A stretch of DNA of 64,000 nucleotides from Isoptericola peretonis (GTDB lineage Bacteria > Actinomycetota > Actinomycetes > Actinomycetales > Cellulomonadaceae), in NCBI GenBank assembly GCA_023241745.1, contig JALQCY010000007.1, forward strand, positions 4,612 through 68,611, given 5' to 3'. Shown piece after piece: positions 9,754 to 18,115 of the stretch. Made by a program: the position numbers and the translations under genes. The notes under the pieces were generated by a model. It saw nothing but the letters and a program-made list of their open reading frames with translations. It ran no database searches and was not told the origin of the DNA. Numbering within the stretch: position 1 is the first letter of the stretch; each line of letters starts with the position of its first letter.

Positions 9754-9784
9754 GCGTGCTCGCCGTGGCTGGCTCGTCGTGGTC

Positions 9785-9800
9785 GCGCCCCAGGGGGCGC
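9785..9800. terminator. hairpin in convergent gap
   Basis: GCGCCC / GGGCGC with a 4-base loop lies in the 135-base gap between the M15 gene (plus) and the CYTH gene (minus), which converge here. No U-tract is present. It may act in both directions. Confidence 0.45.
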
Positions 9801-9888
9801 TCCACTTCGGGAGGGATACGACCGCGCGGAAGAACCCGCCCGCCCCTCTCGTGCCTCTCGCGCGATCGGGGGAACGACGCGACGGCCG

Positions 9889-10515
9889 TCAGGTGGTGAG
9901 GGTGGTGTTGCCGCCGAAGTCGTCGCGGAAGCGGGGGCCCTGGACGGAGAGCTCCTGGGCGTAGGCGGCGGACCAGCCGCGGAACGGGTCGACCGCGAGG
10001 GACTCGTTGGAGAACCGGCGGTCGTCGGTGAGCTCCGTGACGCAGAAGTCCGGGATCTGCAGGTCCGTGACCGGGCCGGAGCGTTCGCACTCGGCGACGA
10101 CGAGGGGCGCGTTGGAACCGCCGAAGACGTCGATCGACCAGCCGTCCGCGCCCAGCCAGGCCGCGTAGCGGGTCTTGATCACCTGGGCGCCCCCGCGCCG
10201 GACCAGCTCGACGCCGACCAGCGGGTCGAGCTGGCGCTCGGCCTCGTACCGGGTGCCGCCCGCCGACGGGCCCTTGACCGTGACCGCAGCGAAGTCGAAC
10301 CGGGACTTGTAGAGCTCCAGCACGTCGCGCGCGTCGCTGTCGGGGCCCAGACGCGCCTCCACGCCGGTGGCCTGCACGCGCACGCGCAACGCGTACCCGC
10401 CGTCCGACAGGAAGTACGACTGGACGATGAGGGACGGCGCGTCGCGCAGCGTGTCCGGCAGGTCGCGGACGAAGAAGCGGCGCTCGAACTCGAAGTCGGA
10501 ATAGTCCGTGGACAT
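9889..10515 (-). CDS. CYTH domain protein (triphosphate tunnel metalloenzyme family)
   Basis: A 208-residue protein with the N-terminal EFERRFFV motif that corresponds to the ExExK-type signature, followed by alternating basic and acidic strands (LRVRVQ, ELYKSR, VTVKGP, RYEAERQL, VIKTRYAAW, SIDVFGG, VAECE) typical of the CYTH tunnel fold. Family members hydrolyse inorganic or organic triphosphates, but the substrate here is unknown. The ATG at 10515 was chosen because the CYTH motif begins a few residues later. TAGGCT on the minus strand (10523-10528) ends 7 bases before it, consistent with a leaderless or near-leaderless start. It stands alone, 53 bases from prpC. Confidence 0.82.
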   Translation of the reverse strand: MSTDYSDFEFERRFFVRDLPDTLRDAPSLIVQSYFLSDGGYALRVRVQATGVEARLGPDSDARDVLELYKSRFDFAAVTVKGPSAGGTRYEAERQLDPLVGVELVRRGGAQVIKTRYAAWLGADGWSIDVFGGSNAPLVVAECERSGPVTDLQIPDFCVTELTDDRRFSNESLAVDPFRGWSAAYAQELSVQGPRFRDDFGGNTTLTT

Positions 10516-10568
10516 GCCAGCGAGCCTAGTGCGCCCCGGCGGGCGTCCCGTGCGGCCGCTCGCCGTCC

Positions 10569-11735
10569 CTACGCGCCCGGCACCTCGCGACGCTCCGGGC
10601 CCACGTAGGCCGACAGAGGGCGGATCAGGGCGTTGGCCGCCTGCTGCTCCAGCACGTGCGCCGTCCACCCGGTGACGCGGGCCGCGACGAACAGCGGCGT
10701 GAACGTGGGCGTGTCGAAGCCCATGAGGTGATAGGCCGGGCCGGACGGGTAGTCGAGGTTCGGGTAGATGCCCTTGCGCTCGACGAACTCGGCCTCGAGG
10801 GCGTCGTAGAGGTCAGCCAGGTCGGGGCGGTCGTAGTGCTCGACCAGCGTGTCGAGGGCGGCCTTCATGGTCGGCACGCGGGAGTCGCCGTGCTTGTAGA
10901 CGCGGTGCCCGAAGCCCATGATCTTGCGCTTGGCGGCGAGGGCGTCGTCGAGCCACGACGCAGCGCGGTCGGCCGAGCCGATCTCCGCGAGGGTCTCCAT
11001 GACGGCCTCGTTCGCGCCGCCGTGCAGCGGCCCCTTGAGGGCCGCGATCGCGCCGACGACGGCGGAGTGCAGGTCGCTCAGCGTCGAGGTGATGACCCGC
11101 GCCGTGAAGGTGGAGGCGTTGAACGAGTGCTCGGCGTACAGGATCATCGACCGGTTGAACGCGTCGACGACGACCGCGTCGGGCTCGACCTCGAACGTGG
11201 TCCAGAGGAAGTTCGCGGAGAAGTCGAGGTCGTCGCGCGGGGACACCGGGTCGAGCCCCTGGCGGCGGCGCTGCCCGTACGCCACGACGGCCGGCAGGGC
11301 CGCGAAGAGCCGCACGCTCCGCTCGAGGTTCACCTCGCGGTCGGCCGCGGCCTCCTGCGCGGTCAGACCTGCGGCCTCGCGCGCGCCGATCACGCTGACG
11401 GCCGTGCGCAGCTCGTCCATCGGGTGCGCGGTCACCGGCAGCAGGTCGATCGCGGCCCGGACGTCGTCGGCCAGCGGCCGGTGCTCCCGTTCCGTCGCAC
11501 GCAGCCCGGCCAGCTCGTCCGCCGTCGGCAGCTCGCCGTGCCACAGCAGCCACGCCACGGCCTCGAACGGCTGCGTGGCCGCGAGGTCCTGCACCGGGTA
11601 GCCGCGGTACAGCAGGGAGTTGGTGTCGGGATCCACCTTGGAGACGGCGGTGACGTCGGCCACCACCCCCGCCAGACCCCGGTGGACCTCCGGCCCGTCG
11701 GTGCGCCCGGCGGTCTGCTCGCTGTGCTCGGTCAT
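10569..11735 (-). CDS. prpC: 2-methylcitrate synthase / citrate synthase II
   Basis: A 388-residue short-form citrate synthase. Active-site stretches are visible: HSFNASTF, PLHGGANEAVM and GFGHRVYK (catalytic His and substrate-binding Arg). It condenses propionyl-CoA with oxaloacetate to 2-methylcitrate; the methylcitrate role rather than ordinary citrate synthase follows from its place after prpD and prpB. AAAGGAG lies 6 bases before the ATG. It is the last gene of the minus-strand prpDBC cluster, 70 bases after prpB. Confidence 0.93.
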   Translation of the reverse strand: MTEHSEQTAGRTDGPEVHRGLAGVVADVTAVSKVDPDTNSLLYRGYPVQDLAATQPFEAVAWLLWHGELPTADELAGLRATEREHRPLADDVRAAIDLLPVTAHPMDELRTAVSVIGAREAAGLTAQEAAADREVNLERSVRLFAALPAVVAYGQRRRQGLDPVSPRDDLDFSANFLWTTFEVEPDAVVVDAFNRSMILYAEHSFNASTFTARVITSTLSDLHSAVVGAIAALKGPLHGGANEAVMETLAEIGSADRAASWLDDALAAKRKIMGFGHRVYKHGDSRVPTMKAALDTLVEHYDRPDLADLYDALEAEFVERKGIYPNLDYPSGPAYHLMGFDTPTFTPLFVAARVTGWTAHVLEQQAANALIRPLSAYVGPERREVPGA

Positions 11736-11805
11736 CGGTGCTCCTTTGCTGCGATGTGTGCGCGATGCCTGTGCCGTGCCCTGCGGCGTCGTGGCGCCTG
11801 GGCGG

Positions 11806-12714
11806 TCAGCCGTGGTTGTCGTCCAGCGTGAAGTCGAAGACGCCCGTGTCGAACGCCGAGTAGCCGGCGTAGTCCACGAGCTCGTACAGCCGTGCACGGG
11901 TCTGCATCTGCTCGACCTGCCCGGTCAGCGAGCCCTCCGCGCGCAGGGCGTCCAGCCCGCGCTCCGCGGCGCCCATCGCGAGCCGCAGCAGCGAGACCGG
12001 GTAGATGACGAGGGCCACGCCGGCGTCGGCCAGCTGCGCCGTCGTGAACAGCTCGGACTTGCCGAACTCGGTCATGTTGGCCAGCACGGGCACGTCGACG
12101 GCGCTCGCCACCGCCTCGAACTCGGCGAGGTCGCGCATCGCCTCGGGGAAGATCGCGTCCGCCCCGGCGTCGACGAGGGCCTTGGCCCGGTCGACCGCCA
12201 CGGGCAGGCCCGCGACCGCGCGCACGTCCGTGCGGGCCATGACCAGCAGGTTCTCGTCGCGCCGCGCGGCGACGGCGGCCCGTACGCGCTGCAGGGCCGT
12301 GGGCTCGTCGACCACCTGCTTGCCGTCCAGGTGCCCGCAGCGCTTGGGGTTCACCTGGTCCTCGACGTGCAGGCCGGCGACCCCCGCGTCCTCCAGGGTC
12401 TGCACCGTGCGGGCCACGTTCATCGCCTCGCCGAAGCCGGTGTCGGCGTCCACGAGGGTGGGCAGGTCGGTCATGCGCGCGATCTGCCCCGCGCGACCGG
12501 CGACCTCGGTGAGGGTCGTCAGCCCGACGTCGGGCAGCCCGAGGTCCGCGGCGACCACCGCGCCCGAGACGTAGACGCCGTCGAACCCCTTGTCCTGGAT
12601 CAGCCGCGCGGCGAGCGGGTTGAACGCCCCGGGCAGCTGCAGCAGCTCACCCGAGCGCAGGCGCTCGCGGAAGGCCGCGCGCTTGGCGGCGGGGGTGGTG
12701 GTCGAGTAGAGCAC
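11806..12714 (-). CDS. prpB: methylisocitrate lyase
   Basis: A 302-residue TIM-barrel lyase of the isocitrate lyase superfamily, with the KRCGHLDGK signature (catalytic Cys126) and DADTGFGE for the Mg-binding loop. It cleaves 2-methylisocitrate to pyruvate and succinate. The start is GTG 12714 with GGAGG 6 bases upstream. It follows prpD by 16 bases, so the two are almost certainly co-transcribed. Confidence 0.95.
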   Translation of the reverse strand: MLYSTTTPAAKRAAFRERLRSGELLQLPGAFNPLAARLIQDKGFDGVYVSGAVVAADLGLPDVGLTTLTEVAGRAGQIARMTDLPTLVDADTGFGEAMNVARTVQTLEDAGVAGLHVEDQVNPKRCGHLDGKQVVDEPTALQRVRAAVAARRDENLLVMARTDVRAVAGLPVAVDRAKALVDAGADAIFPEAMRDLAEFEAVASAVDVPVLANMTEFGKSELFTTAQLADAGVALVIYPVSLLRLAMGAAERGLDALRAEGSLTGQVEQMQTRARLYELVDYAGYSAFDTGVFDFTLDDNHG

Positions 12715-12730
12715 GGTCGCCCTCCGGGTC

Positions 12731-14248
12731 TCAGAAGATGCCGCGCGCGACGGGGTGCGCGAGGAGCGCGTCGTCCAGCGGCGTGACGGTGAGGCCGGAC
12801 AGCTCGTCGGCGGTGAGCTCCGGCAGCCGCTGCGCGACGTCGAGGAACCGCTCGGTCTCCTCGTCGGCGAGCACGCCGGCCGCCAGCGCGCGGAACTTCG
12901 CCACGTACTGCTCCCGGGCGAACGGGCGTGCCCCCAGCGGGTGCGCGTCCGCGACGGCGATGTCCTCCACGACGCGCGAGCCGTCGGCGAGCTCGATCTC
13001 CACCCGGCCGCCGAACGCCTTCTCCGCGGGGTCGGGCGAGTGGTAGCGACGCGTCCACTCGGCGTCCTCGGCCGTGGTGACCTTCCGCCACAGCTCCACG
13101 GTGTCCTGTCGGCCCGCGCGCTCGGGCGCGTACGAGGCGACGTGGTCCCAGGCGCCGTCCTGGAGCGCGACCGTGAAGATGTACGGGATCGAGTGGTCGA
13201 GGGTCTCGCGGCTGGCCGTGGGGTCGTACTTCTGCGGGTCGCCGGAGCCGGAGCCGATGACGTGGTGCGTGTGGTGGCTGGTGTGCAGCACGACGGACGT
13301 CACGCGAGCCGGGTCGCGCAGCTCGGGCCGCTCGGTGCCGAGGCGGCGGGCGAGGTCGATCCACGCCTGGGCCTGGTACTCGGCCGAGTGCTCCTTCGTG
13401 TACGTGTCGAGGATGGCGCGGCGGGCCTCGCCCGCGGCGGGCAGCGGCACGGTGTAGCGGGCGTCGGGCCCGTCGAGCAGCCAGGCGATCACGCCGTCCT
13501 CGCCCTCGTAGATCGGGCTGGGGGAGGTCTGTCCCCGCATGGCGCGGTCGACGGCCTCCACCGCCATCTTGCCCGCGAACGCCGGCGCGTGCGCCTTCCA
13601 GGTGGAGATCTCGCCCTTGCGCGACTGCCGCGTCGCCGTCGTCGTGTGCAGGGCCTGGGCCACCGCCTGGTAGACGGTCTCGGCCGGGAGGCCGAGCAGC
13701 GTCCCGAGGCCCGCCGCGGCCGACGGGCCGAGGTGCGCCACGTGGTCGATCTTGTGCGCGTGCAGGCTGATGCCCTTGACCAGGTTCACCTGGATCTCGT
13801 ACCCGGTGACGACCCCGCGCAGCAGCTCCGCGCCGCTGCGGCCGAGGTGCTGCGCGACGGCGAGGATCGGCGGGACGTTGTCGCCGGGGTGCGAGTACTC
13901 GGCCGCGAGGAACGTGTCGTGGTAGTCCAGCTCGCGCACCGCGACCCCGTTCGCCCAGGCCGCCCACTCGGGGCTGGTGCGCTCGGGCGAGCCGAAGACC
14001 GTCGAGCCCGCACCGCCGCGGGAGACCGGGTGCGCCTGGGCCTGCGCGCGCGCCGCGAGGATGGGGGCGCGACCCAGGGACGCCGTCGCGACGGCCGCGT
14101 TGTCGATGACGCGGTTGATCACCATGTCGGTGACCTCGGCCGTGGGCTCCAGCTGCTCGGCGGCGACCTCCGCGATCTTCCACGCGAGCTGCTGCTCGCG
14201 CGGCAGCGGCTCGTCGGAACGGTAGACGCGGACCTCGTGGTCGATCAT
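12731..14248 (-). CDS. prpD: 2-methylcitrate dehydratase
   Basis: A 505-residue MmgE/PrpD-family enzyme that converts 2-methylcitrate to 2-methyl-cis-aconitate. Length and sequence (RVIDNAAVATASL, GISLHAHKIDHVAHL, RKGEISTWKAHAPAFAGK) fit the PrpD type throughout. The ATG at 14248 has GGAGGA 10 bases upstream; a longer in-frame start at 14350 lies upstream of the predicted promoter and is unlikely. It is the first gene of prpDBC. No prpE or prpR homologue lies in the window. Confidence 0.93.
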   Translation of the reverse strand: MIDHEVRVYRSDEPLPREQQLAWKIAEVAAEQLEPTAEVTDMVINRVIDNAAVATASLGRAPILAARAQAQAHPVSRGGAGSTVFGSPERTSPEWAAWANGVAVRELDYHDTFLAAEYSHPGDNVPPILAVAQHLGRSGAELLRGVVTGYEIQVNLVKGISLHAHKIDHVAHLGPSAAAGLGTLLGLPAETVYQAVAQALHTTTATRQSRKGEISTWKAHAPAFAGKMAVEAVDRAMRGQTSPSPIYEGEDGVIAWLLDGPDARYTVPLPAAGEARRAILDTYTKEHSAEYQAQAWIDLARRLGTERPELRDPARVTSVVLHTSHHTHHVIGSGSGDPQKYDPTASRETLDHSIPYIFTVALQDGAWDHVASYAPERAGRQDTVELWRKVTTAEDAEWTRRYHSPDPAEKAFGGRVEIELADGSRVVEDIAVADAHPLGARPFAREQYVAKFRALAAGVLADEETERFLDVAQRLPELTADELSGLTVTPLDDALLAHPVARGIF

Positions 14249-14418
14249 GCGGGGGAGTCCTCCGGTGTGCAGGCATCGTGTGCAGGCGCCGTCGCCGCCC
14301 GTGGTCCGGGCTGCTCGGAGAACGTAACGCTCGGCGCCCCCACGGACCAAGCGAGGCGGTCGCGGCCGGGCCCCGGGGGACTGCGCGACGGCGACCTGTG
14401 GTGGGCTTCACGAACCGT

Positions 14419-14433
14419 GGGTCAAGGAACGGT
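14419..14433 (+). repeat. GGGTCAAGGnnCGGT direct repeat, copy 1
   Basis: Reads GGGTCAAGGAACGGT. The same motif recurs 84 bases downstream, about eight helical turns away. It probably binds a regulator of the prp genes or the transporter. Confidence 0.5.
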
Positions 14434-14502
14434 GTCATCGCAGGTGAGAGCGTCGGCACTCCGTCGCTCCGAGGGCTCGATTGCCCCCGCGAACTTGATT
14501 CT

Positions 14503-14517
14503 GGGTCAAGGGCCGGT
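14503..14517 (+). repeat. GGGTCAAGGnnCGGT direct repeat, copy 2
   Basis: Reads GGGTCAAGGGCCGGT and lies between the -35 and -10 of the transporter promoter, where a bound protein would block RNA polymerase. The TCAAG also forms an inverted pair with CTTGA at 14494-14498. Confidence 0.5.
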
Positions 14518-14634
14518 AACGTGGCCGCCCATGTTCGGGCTCGGCGCCCGCCTCGCTTGCGGACGCCGCCTCCCTGTCACGGGCCGTGCTGCCGCGTCAC
14601 ACCGTGTGCCGCCGCGCCGGCCACGGAAGGAAAC

Positions 14635-16137
14635 ATGACCGCCGTTCTCCCTCAGGAACCCACCGGCACCACCCCCGCGAACGCACCGGCCGCCCAGGCC
14701 GCACGCCGCAGGCTGCGCGTATCCGACGTCACCGTCGTCGACAACTCCATGCTGAAGAAGACGATCGGCGGCACGGCCGTCGGCAACCTCATGGAGTGGT
14801 ACGACGTCGGCGTCTACGGCTACCTCGCCGTGACCATGGGTGCCGTGTTCCTGCCGCAGGCGTCGTCCGGCGTGCAGATCCTGTTCTCGCTCGGCGTCTT
14901 CGCCGCCACCTACGTGGCCCGGCCACTGGGCGGCATCGTCTGCGGCCGGATCGGCGACAAGGTCGGCCGGCAGAAGGTGCTCGCCTTCACGCTCGTGATG
15001 ATGGCCTGCTCCACGTTCCTCATCGGGCTGCTGCCCACGTACGGCGTCATCGGCGTCGCGGCCCCGCTGCTGCTCGTGCTCCTCAAGCTGGTGCAGGGCT
15101 TCTCGACGGGCGGCGAGTACGCCGGCGTCACGACCTTCGTCGCCGAGCACGCCCCCGACCGCCGTCGCGGGTGGGCCGCGTCGTTCCTCGACTTCGGCAG
15201 CTACCTCGGCTTCGCGCTCGGCGCCGTCGTCGTCACGGTGCTGCAGGTGACGCTCGGCGAGCAGGCGATGCTCGACGGCGGTTGGCGCATCCCGTTCCTG
15301 GTCGCCGGCCCGATCGGCGCGTTCGCCGTGTGGTTCCGCCTGAAGATCGAGGAGTCGCCGGCGTTCCAGGCGCAGCAGGTCGCCGCCGAGGCGGCCAAGG
15401 GGCAGGGCGGGCCCGCCCAGCCTGCCGCCGAGGTGACCCTGCGCTCGCAGTGGCGCCCGCTGGCCGTCGCGATGGTGCTCGTCGCCGTGGCCAACACCGC
15501 CGGCTACGCCCTGACCAGCTACATGCCGACGTACCTCACCGACACCCTCGGCTACGACGCGACGTCCGGCACCCTGCTCACCGTGCCGGTCCTGGTGCTG
15601 CTCGCGGTGATGATCCTCGTCGCCGGCCCGGTCAGCGACCGCGTCGGGCGCCGCCCGCTGCTGTGGTTCGGCGCCGGCTCCCTGGCCGTCGTCGCGGCCC
15701 CCGCCTTCCTGCTGCTGGCGATGGGCCACGTGTGGTCCACGCTGCTGGGCCTGTGCCTCATGGCCGTACCGGTCGCCTGCATGGTGGGCGTCCAGGCCGC
15801 GACCCTGCCCGCGATGTTCCCGACCGCGGTGCGCTACCGCTCCATGGGCCTGGCGTACAACGTGGCGCTCGCGGTCTTCGGCGGGACGACGCCGCTGATC
15901 GTCGAGTCGCTGACGCAGGCCACCGGGTCGAGCATGGCTCCGGCCTACTACCTCATGGGCTTCGCCGTGGTCGGCGCCGTCGCGGTCGGCTTCGTCAAGG
16001 AGAGCGCGGGCAAGCCGCTGCCGGGCTCCATGCCGTCGGTCGACACCGATGCCGAGGCCAAGGCGCTCGTCAGGACGCAGGAGAAGAACCCGGACCTCGA
16101 CCTCGACGCGCTGCCCGGCCTGGTCCCCGCGCACTGA
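14635..16137 (+). CDS. MFS transporter, metabolite:H+ symporter (MHS) family
   Basis: A 500-residue inner-membrane carrier with the MHS-family hallmark near residue 45-60 (GNLMEWYDVGVYGYLA) and 12 predicted membrane segments. It also has the MFS loop motif GRIGDKVGRQKVL and GPVSDRVGRRPL in the second half. Relatives carry citrate, 2-oxoglutarate, shikimate, proline/betaine or other carboxylates by proton symport. The divergence from prpDBC suggests a substrate that yields propionyl-CoA or methylcitrate, but this is inference. GGAAGG lies 5-6 bases before the ATG. Confidence 0.9.
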   Translation: MTAVLPQEPTGTTPANAPAAQAARRRLRVSDVTVVDNSMLKKTIGGTAVGNLMEWYDVGVYGYLAVTMGAVFLPQASSGVQILFSLGVFAATYVARPLGGIVCGRIGDKVGRQKVLAFTLVMMACSTFLIGLLPTYGVIGVAAPLLLVLLKLVQGFSTGGEYAGVTTFVAEHAPDRRRGWAASFLDFGSYLGFALGAVVVTVLQVTLGEQAMLDGGWRIPFLVAGPIGAFAVWFRLKIEESPAFQAQQVAAEAAKGQGGPAQPAAEVTLRSQWRPLAVAMVLVAVANTAGYALTSYMPTYLTDTLGYDATSGTLLTVPVLVLLAVMILVAGPVSDRVGRRPLLWFGAGSLAVVAAPAFLLLAMGHVWSTLLGLCLMAVPVACMVGVQAATLPAMFPTAVRYRSMGLAYNVALAVFGGTTPLIVESLTQATGSSMAPAYYLMGFAVVGAVAVGFVKESAGKPLPGSMPSVDTDAEAKALVRTQEKNPDLDLDALPGLVPAH

Positions 16138-16141
16138 CGGT

Positions 16142-16196
16142 CGACGTACCGGTTCCTTCTCGTCCCGCGCCGGGACGAGAAGGAACCGCTACGTCG
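16142..16196 (+). terminator. 25-bp near-perfect hairpin after the MHS transporter
   Basis: A 16-bp perfect inner stem (16151-16166 with 16172-16187, 5-base loop) is extended by 8 more pairs around one C-C mismatch. It begins 5 bases after the transporter stop. There is no U-tract; it is probably a strong actinobacterial-type terminator. Confidence 0.75.
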
Positions 16197-16208
16197 TCGG
16201 GCAACGCA

Positions 16209-16247
16209 AGAGCGGCCCGTCACCTTCATCAGGTGACGGGCCGCTCT
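16209..16247 (-). terminator. 17-bp hairpin after tRNA-Arg
   Basis: A perfect 17-bp stem (16209-16225 with 16231-16247) and 5-base loop lie 7 bases beyond the tRNA 3' end. On the minus strand a short T-bearing stretch follows. It would end the tRNA transcript and could also back up the transporter terminator from the other side. Confidence 0.75.
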
Positions 16248-16253
16248 CTTCGG

Positions 16254-16326
16254 TGCGCCTGAAGGGATTCGAACCCCCGACCTTCTGCTCCGGAGGCAGA
16301 CGCTCTATCCACTGAGCTACAGGCGC
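16254..16326 (-). tRNA. tRNA-Arg (anticodon CCG)
   Basis: A full cloverleaf on the minus strand: 7-bp acceptor stem GCGCCTG/CAGGCGC, D-arm (TAGCTCAGTGG), anticodon loop CTCCGGA giving CCG at positions 34-36, and the T-loop GGTTCGAATCC. The discriminator base is A. CCA is not encoded. A possible -10, TAGTCT, lies at 16363-16368 on the minus strand. It reads the CGG codon and lies back to back with argS, whose product charges it. Confidence 0.97.
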
Positions 16327-16435
16327 GGGCGCCGCAGCGGGAACCGCTCGGCACGGTGCACGAGACTACCAGCACCCGGGCGTCCGATGGCACACGGCGG
16401 GCGGACGGAGAGCGCCCGGGGGCCCGTCGCCTTTG

Positions 16436-16441
16436 TAGAAT
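16436..16441 (+). promoter_or_regulatory. -10 element of argS (leaderless geometry)
   Basis: TAGAAT ends 6 bases before the GTG start of argS, so transcription should begin at the start codon itself. There is no Shine-Dalgarno in the gap and no clear -35. Confidence 0.65.
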
Positions 16442-16447
16442 CGCCCG

Positions 16448-18115
16448 GTGACCCCCGACGAGCTCTCCGGAGCACTCAGCGCTGCCCTCGCCTCGGCCGT
16501 GGCCGACGGCACCCTCGCCCTGCCCGCCGACGCCGTCCCGGCCTCGGTCCACGTGGAGCGACCGCGGCAGCGCGAGCACGGGGACTGGGCCACGAACGTG
16601 GCGCTCCAGCTGGCGAAGAAGGCGGGCACGACGCCGCGGGCGCTCGCGGAGGACCTGGCCGCCCGCCTCGCGGCGACCCCGGGCGTCAAGGCTGCCGACG
16701 TCGCCGGCCCCGGCTTCCTCAACATCACGCTCGAGGCGGGCGCCGCGGGCGAGCTCGCCCGCACGATCGTCACCGCCGGCGCGGACTACGGGCGCACGGA
16801 CGCCCTCGCGGGACAGGTGCACAACCTCGAGTTCATCTCGGCCAACCCGACGGGCCCGCTGCACATCGGCCACACCCGCTGGGCCGCCCTGGGCGACGCC
16901 CTCGCGCGGATCATGCGCGCCGCCGGCGCCGACGTGACGGCCGAGTACTACATCAACGACGCCGGCGCGCAGATGGACAAGTTCGCGGCGTCGATCATCG
17001 CGCGGGCCAAGGGCGAGGACGTGCCCGAGGGCGGGTACCCGGGCGAGTACGTCGCCGAGCGCGCCGCCGAGGTGCTCGCCCAGCAGCCGGACCTCCTCGA
17101 CCTGCCCGCCGACGAGGCCCTCACCGTCGCCCGGGAGCTCGGCTACCAGGCGCAGCTCGAGGCGATCCGCCGCACGCTCGACGCGTTCGGCGTGCACTTC
17201 GACGTCTGGTTCTCCGAGCGCACCCTGCACGACTCGGGTGCCGTGGAGCAGGCGGTCGCCCGCCTGCGCGAGCAGGGGCACGTGTTCGACGTCGACGGTG
17301 CCGTCTGGCTGCGCACCACGGACTTCGCCGACGACAAGGACCGCGTGATGATCCGCGCGAACGGCGAGCCCACCTACTTCGCCGCGGACGCCGCGTACTA
17401 CCTGTCGAAGAAGGACCGCGGGTTCCCCGGCAAGATCTACCTGCTCGGCGCCGACCACCACGGGTACATCAACCGGCTCAAGGCCATCGCCGCGTGCGCG
17501 GGCGACGACCCGGAGGCGAACATCGAGGTGCTCATCGGCCAGCTCGTCAACATCGGCGGCGAGCGCATGGGCAAGCGCCGGGGCAACGCCCTGTTCATGG
17601 ACGACCTCATCGAGTGGCTGGGCTCGGACCCGCTGCGCTACTCGCTCGCCCGCTACCCGGCGGACTCGCCGCTGTCGCTGTCGGGCGAGGAGATGCTGAA
17701 GCAGAGCAACGACAACCCCGTCTACTACGTGCAGTACGCGCACTCGCGCACCTGCGCCGTCGACCGCAACGCGGCCGACCGCGACGTCGCGCGCACCGCC
17801 CCCGACGGCTCCGACACCTTCGACCCCGCGCTGCTCACGCACGAGACGGAGGCGGCGCTGGTCGGCGCCCTCACGGAGGTCCCGCGCATCGTGTCCCAGG
17901 CGGCCGAGCTGCGCGAGCCGCACCGGATCGCGCGCTACCTCGAGGCGCTGGCCGCGGACTACCACAAGTGGTACGCCGAGTGCCGGGTGCTGCCGTACCC
18001 GGACGAGGAGGTCACCGACACTCACCGCACGCGCCTGTGGCTGAACGACGCGGTGCGCCAGGTGCTGGCCAACGGTCTCGAGCTGCTCGGCGTCTCCGCC
18101 CCGGAGCGGATGTGA
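16448..18115 (+). CDS. argS: arginyl-tRNA synthetase
   Basis: A 555-residue class I synthetase with an N-terminal Add-1 domain (about 1-110), the HIGH motif in GPLHIGHTRWAALGD, ArgRS-specific NLEFISANPTGP just before it, a KMSKS-like GERMGKRRGN, and a C-terminal DALR anticodon-binding domain. It attaches arginine to tRNA-Arg. The GTG start at 16448 fits both the protein family and the leaderless promoter. It is translationally coupled to lysA, since the TGA stop overlaps the next GTG. It lies divergent from tRNA-Arg(CCG), one of its own substrates. Confidence 0.97.
   Translation: MTPDELSGALSAALASAVADGTLALPADAVPASVHVERPRQREHGDWATNVALQLAKKAGTTPRALAEDLAARLAATPGVKAADVAGPGFLNITLEAGAAGELARTIVTAGADYGRTDALAGQVHNLEFISANPTGPLHIGHTRWAALGDALARIMRAAGADVTAEYYINDAGAQMDKFAASIIARAKGEDVPEGGYPGEYVAERAAEVLAQQPDLLDLPADEALTVARELGYQAQLEAIRRTLDAFGVHFDVWFSERTLHDSGAVEQAVARLREQGHVFDVDGAVWLRTTDFADDKDRVMIRANGEPTYFAADAAYYLSKKDRGFPGKIYLLGADHHGYINRLKAIAACAGDDPEANIEVLIGQLVNIGGERMGKRRGNALFMDDLIEWLGSDPLRYSLARYPADSPLSLSGEEMLKQSNDNPVYYVQYAHSRTCAVDRNAADRDVARTAPDGSDTFDPALLTHETEAALVGALTEVPRIVSQAAELREPHRIARYLEALAADYHKWYAECRVLPYPDEEVTDTHRTRLWLNDAVRQVLANGLELLGVSAPERM

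Larger units (their letters stand above)
14249..14634. promoter_or_regulatory. divergent control region prpD / MHS transporter
   Basis: This 386-base gap has no gene. It carries a minus-strand promoter for prpD (TTGGTC 14345-14350, 18-base spacer, TACGTT 14321-14326), a plus-strand promoter for the transporter (TTGATT 14495-14500, 16-base spacer, TAACGT 14517-14522), and a repeated GGGTCAAGGnnCGGT element. The shared region suggests that both sides answer to one propionate or carboxylate regulator, which is not encoded here. Confidence 0.6.

Noticed and set aside
14635..16137. Naming the MHS transporter as a propionate carrier
   Set aside because: Only its divergence from prpDBC supports this; family members carry many carboxylates and betaines.
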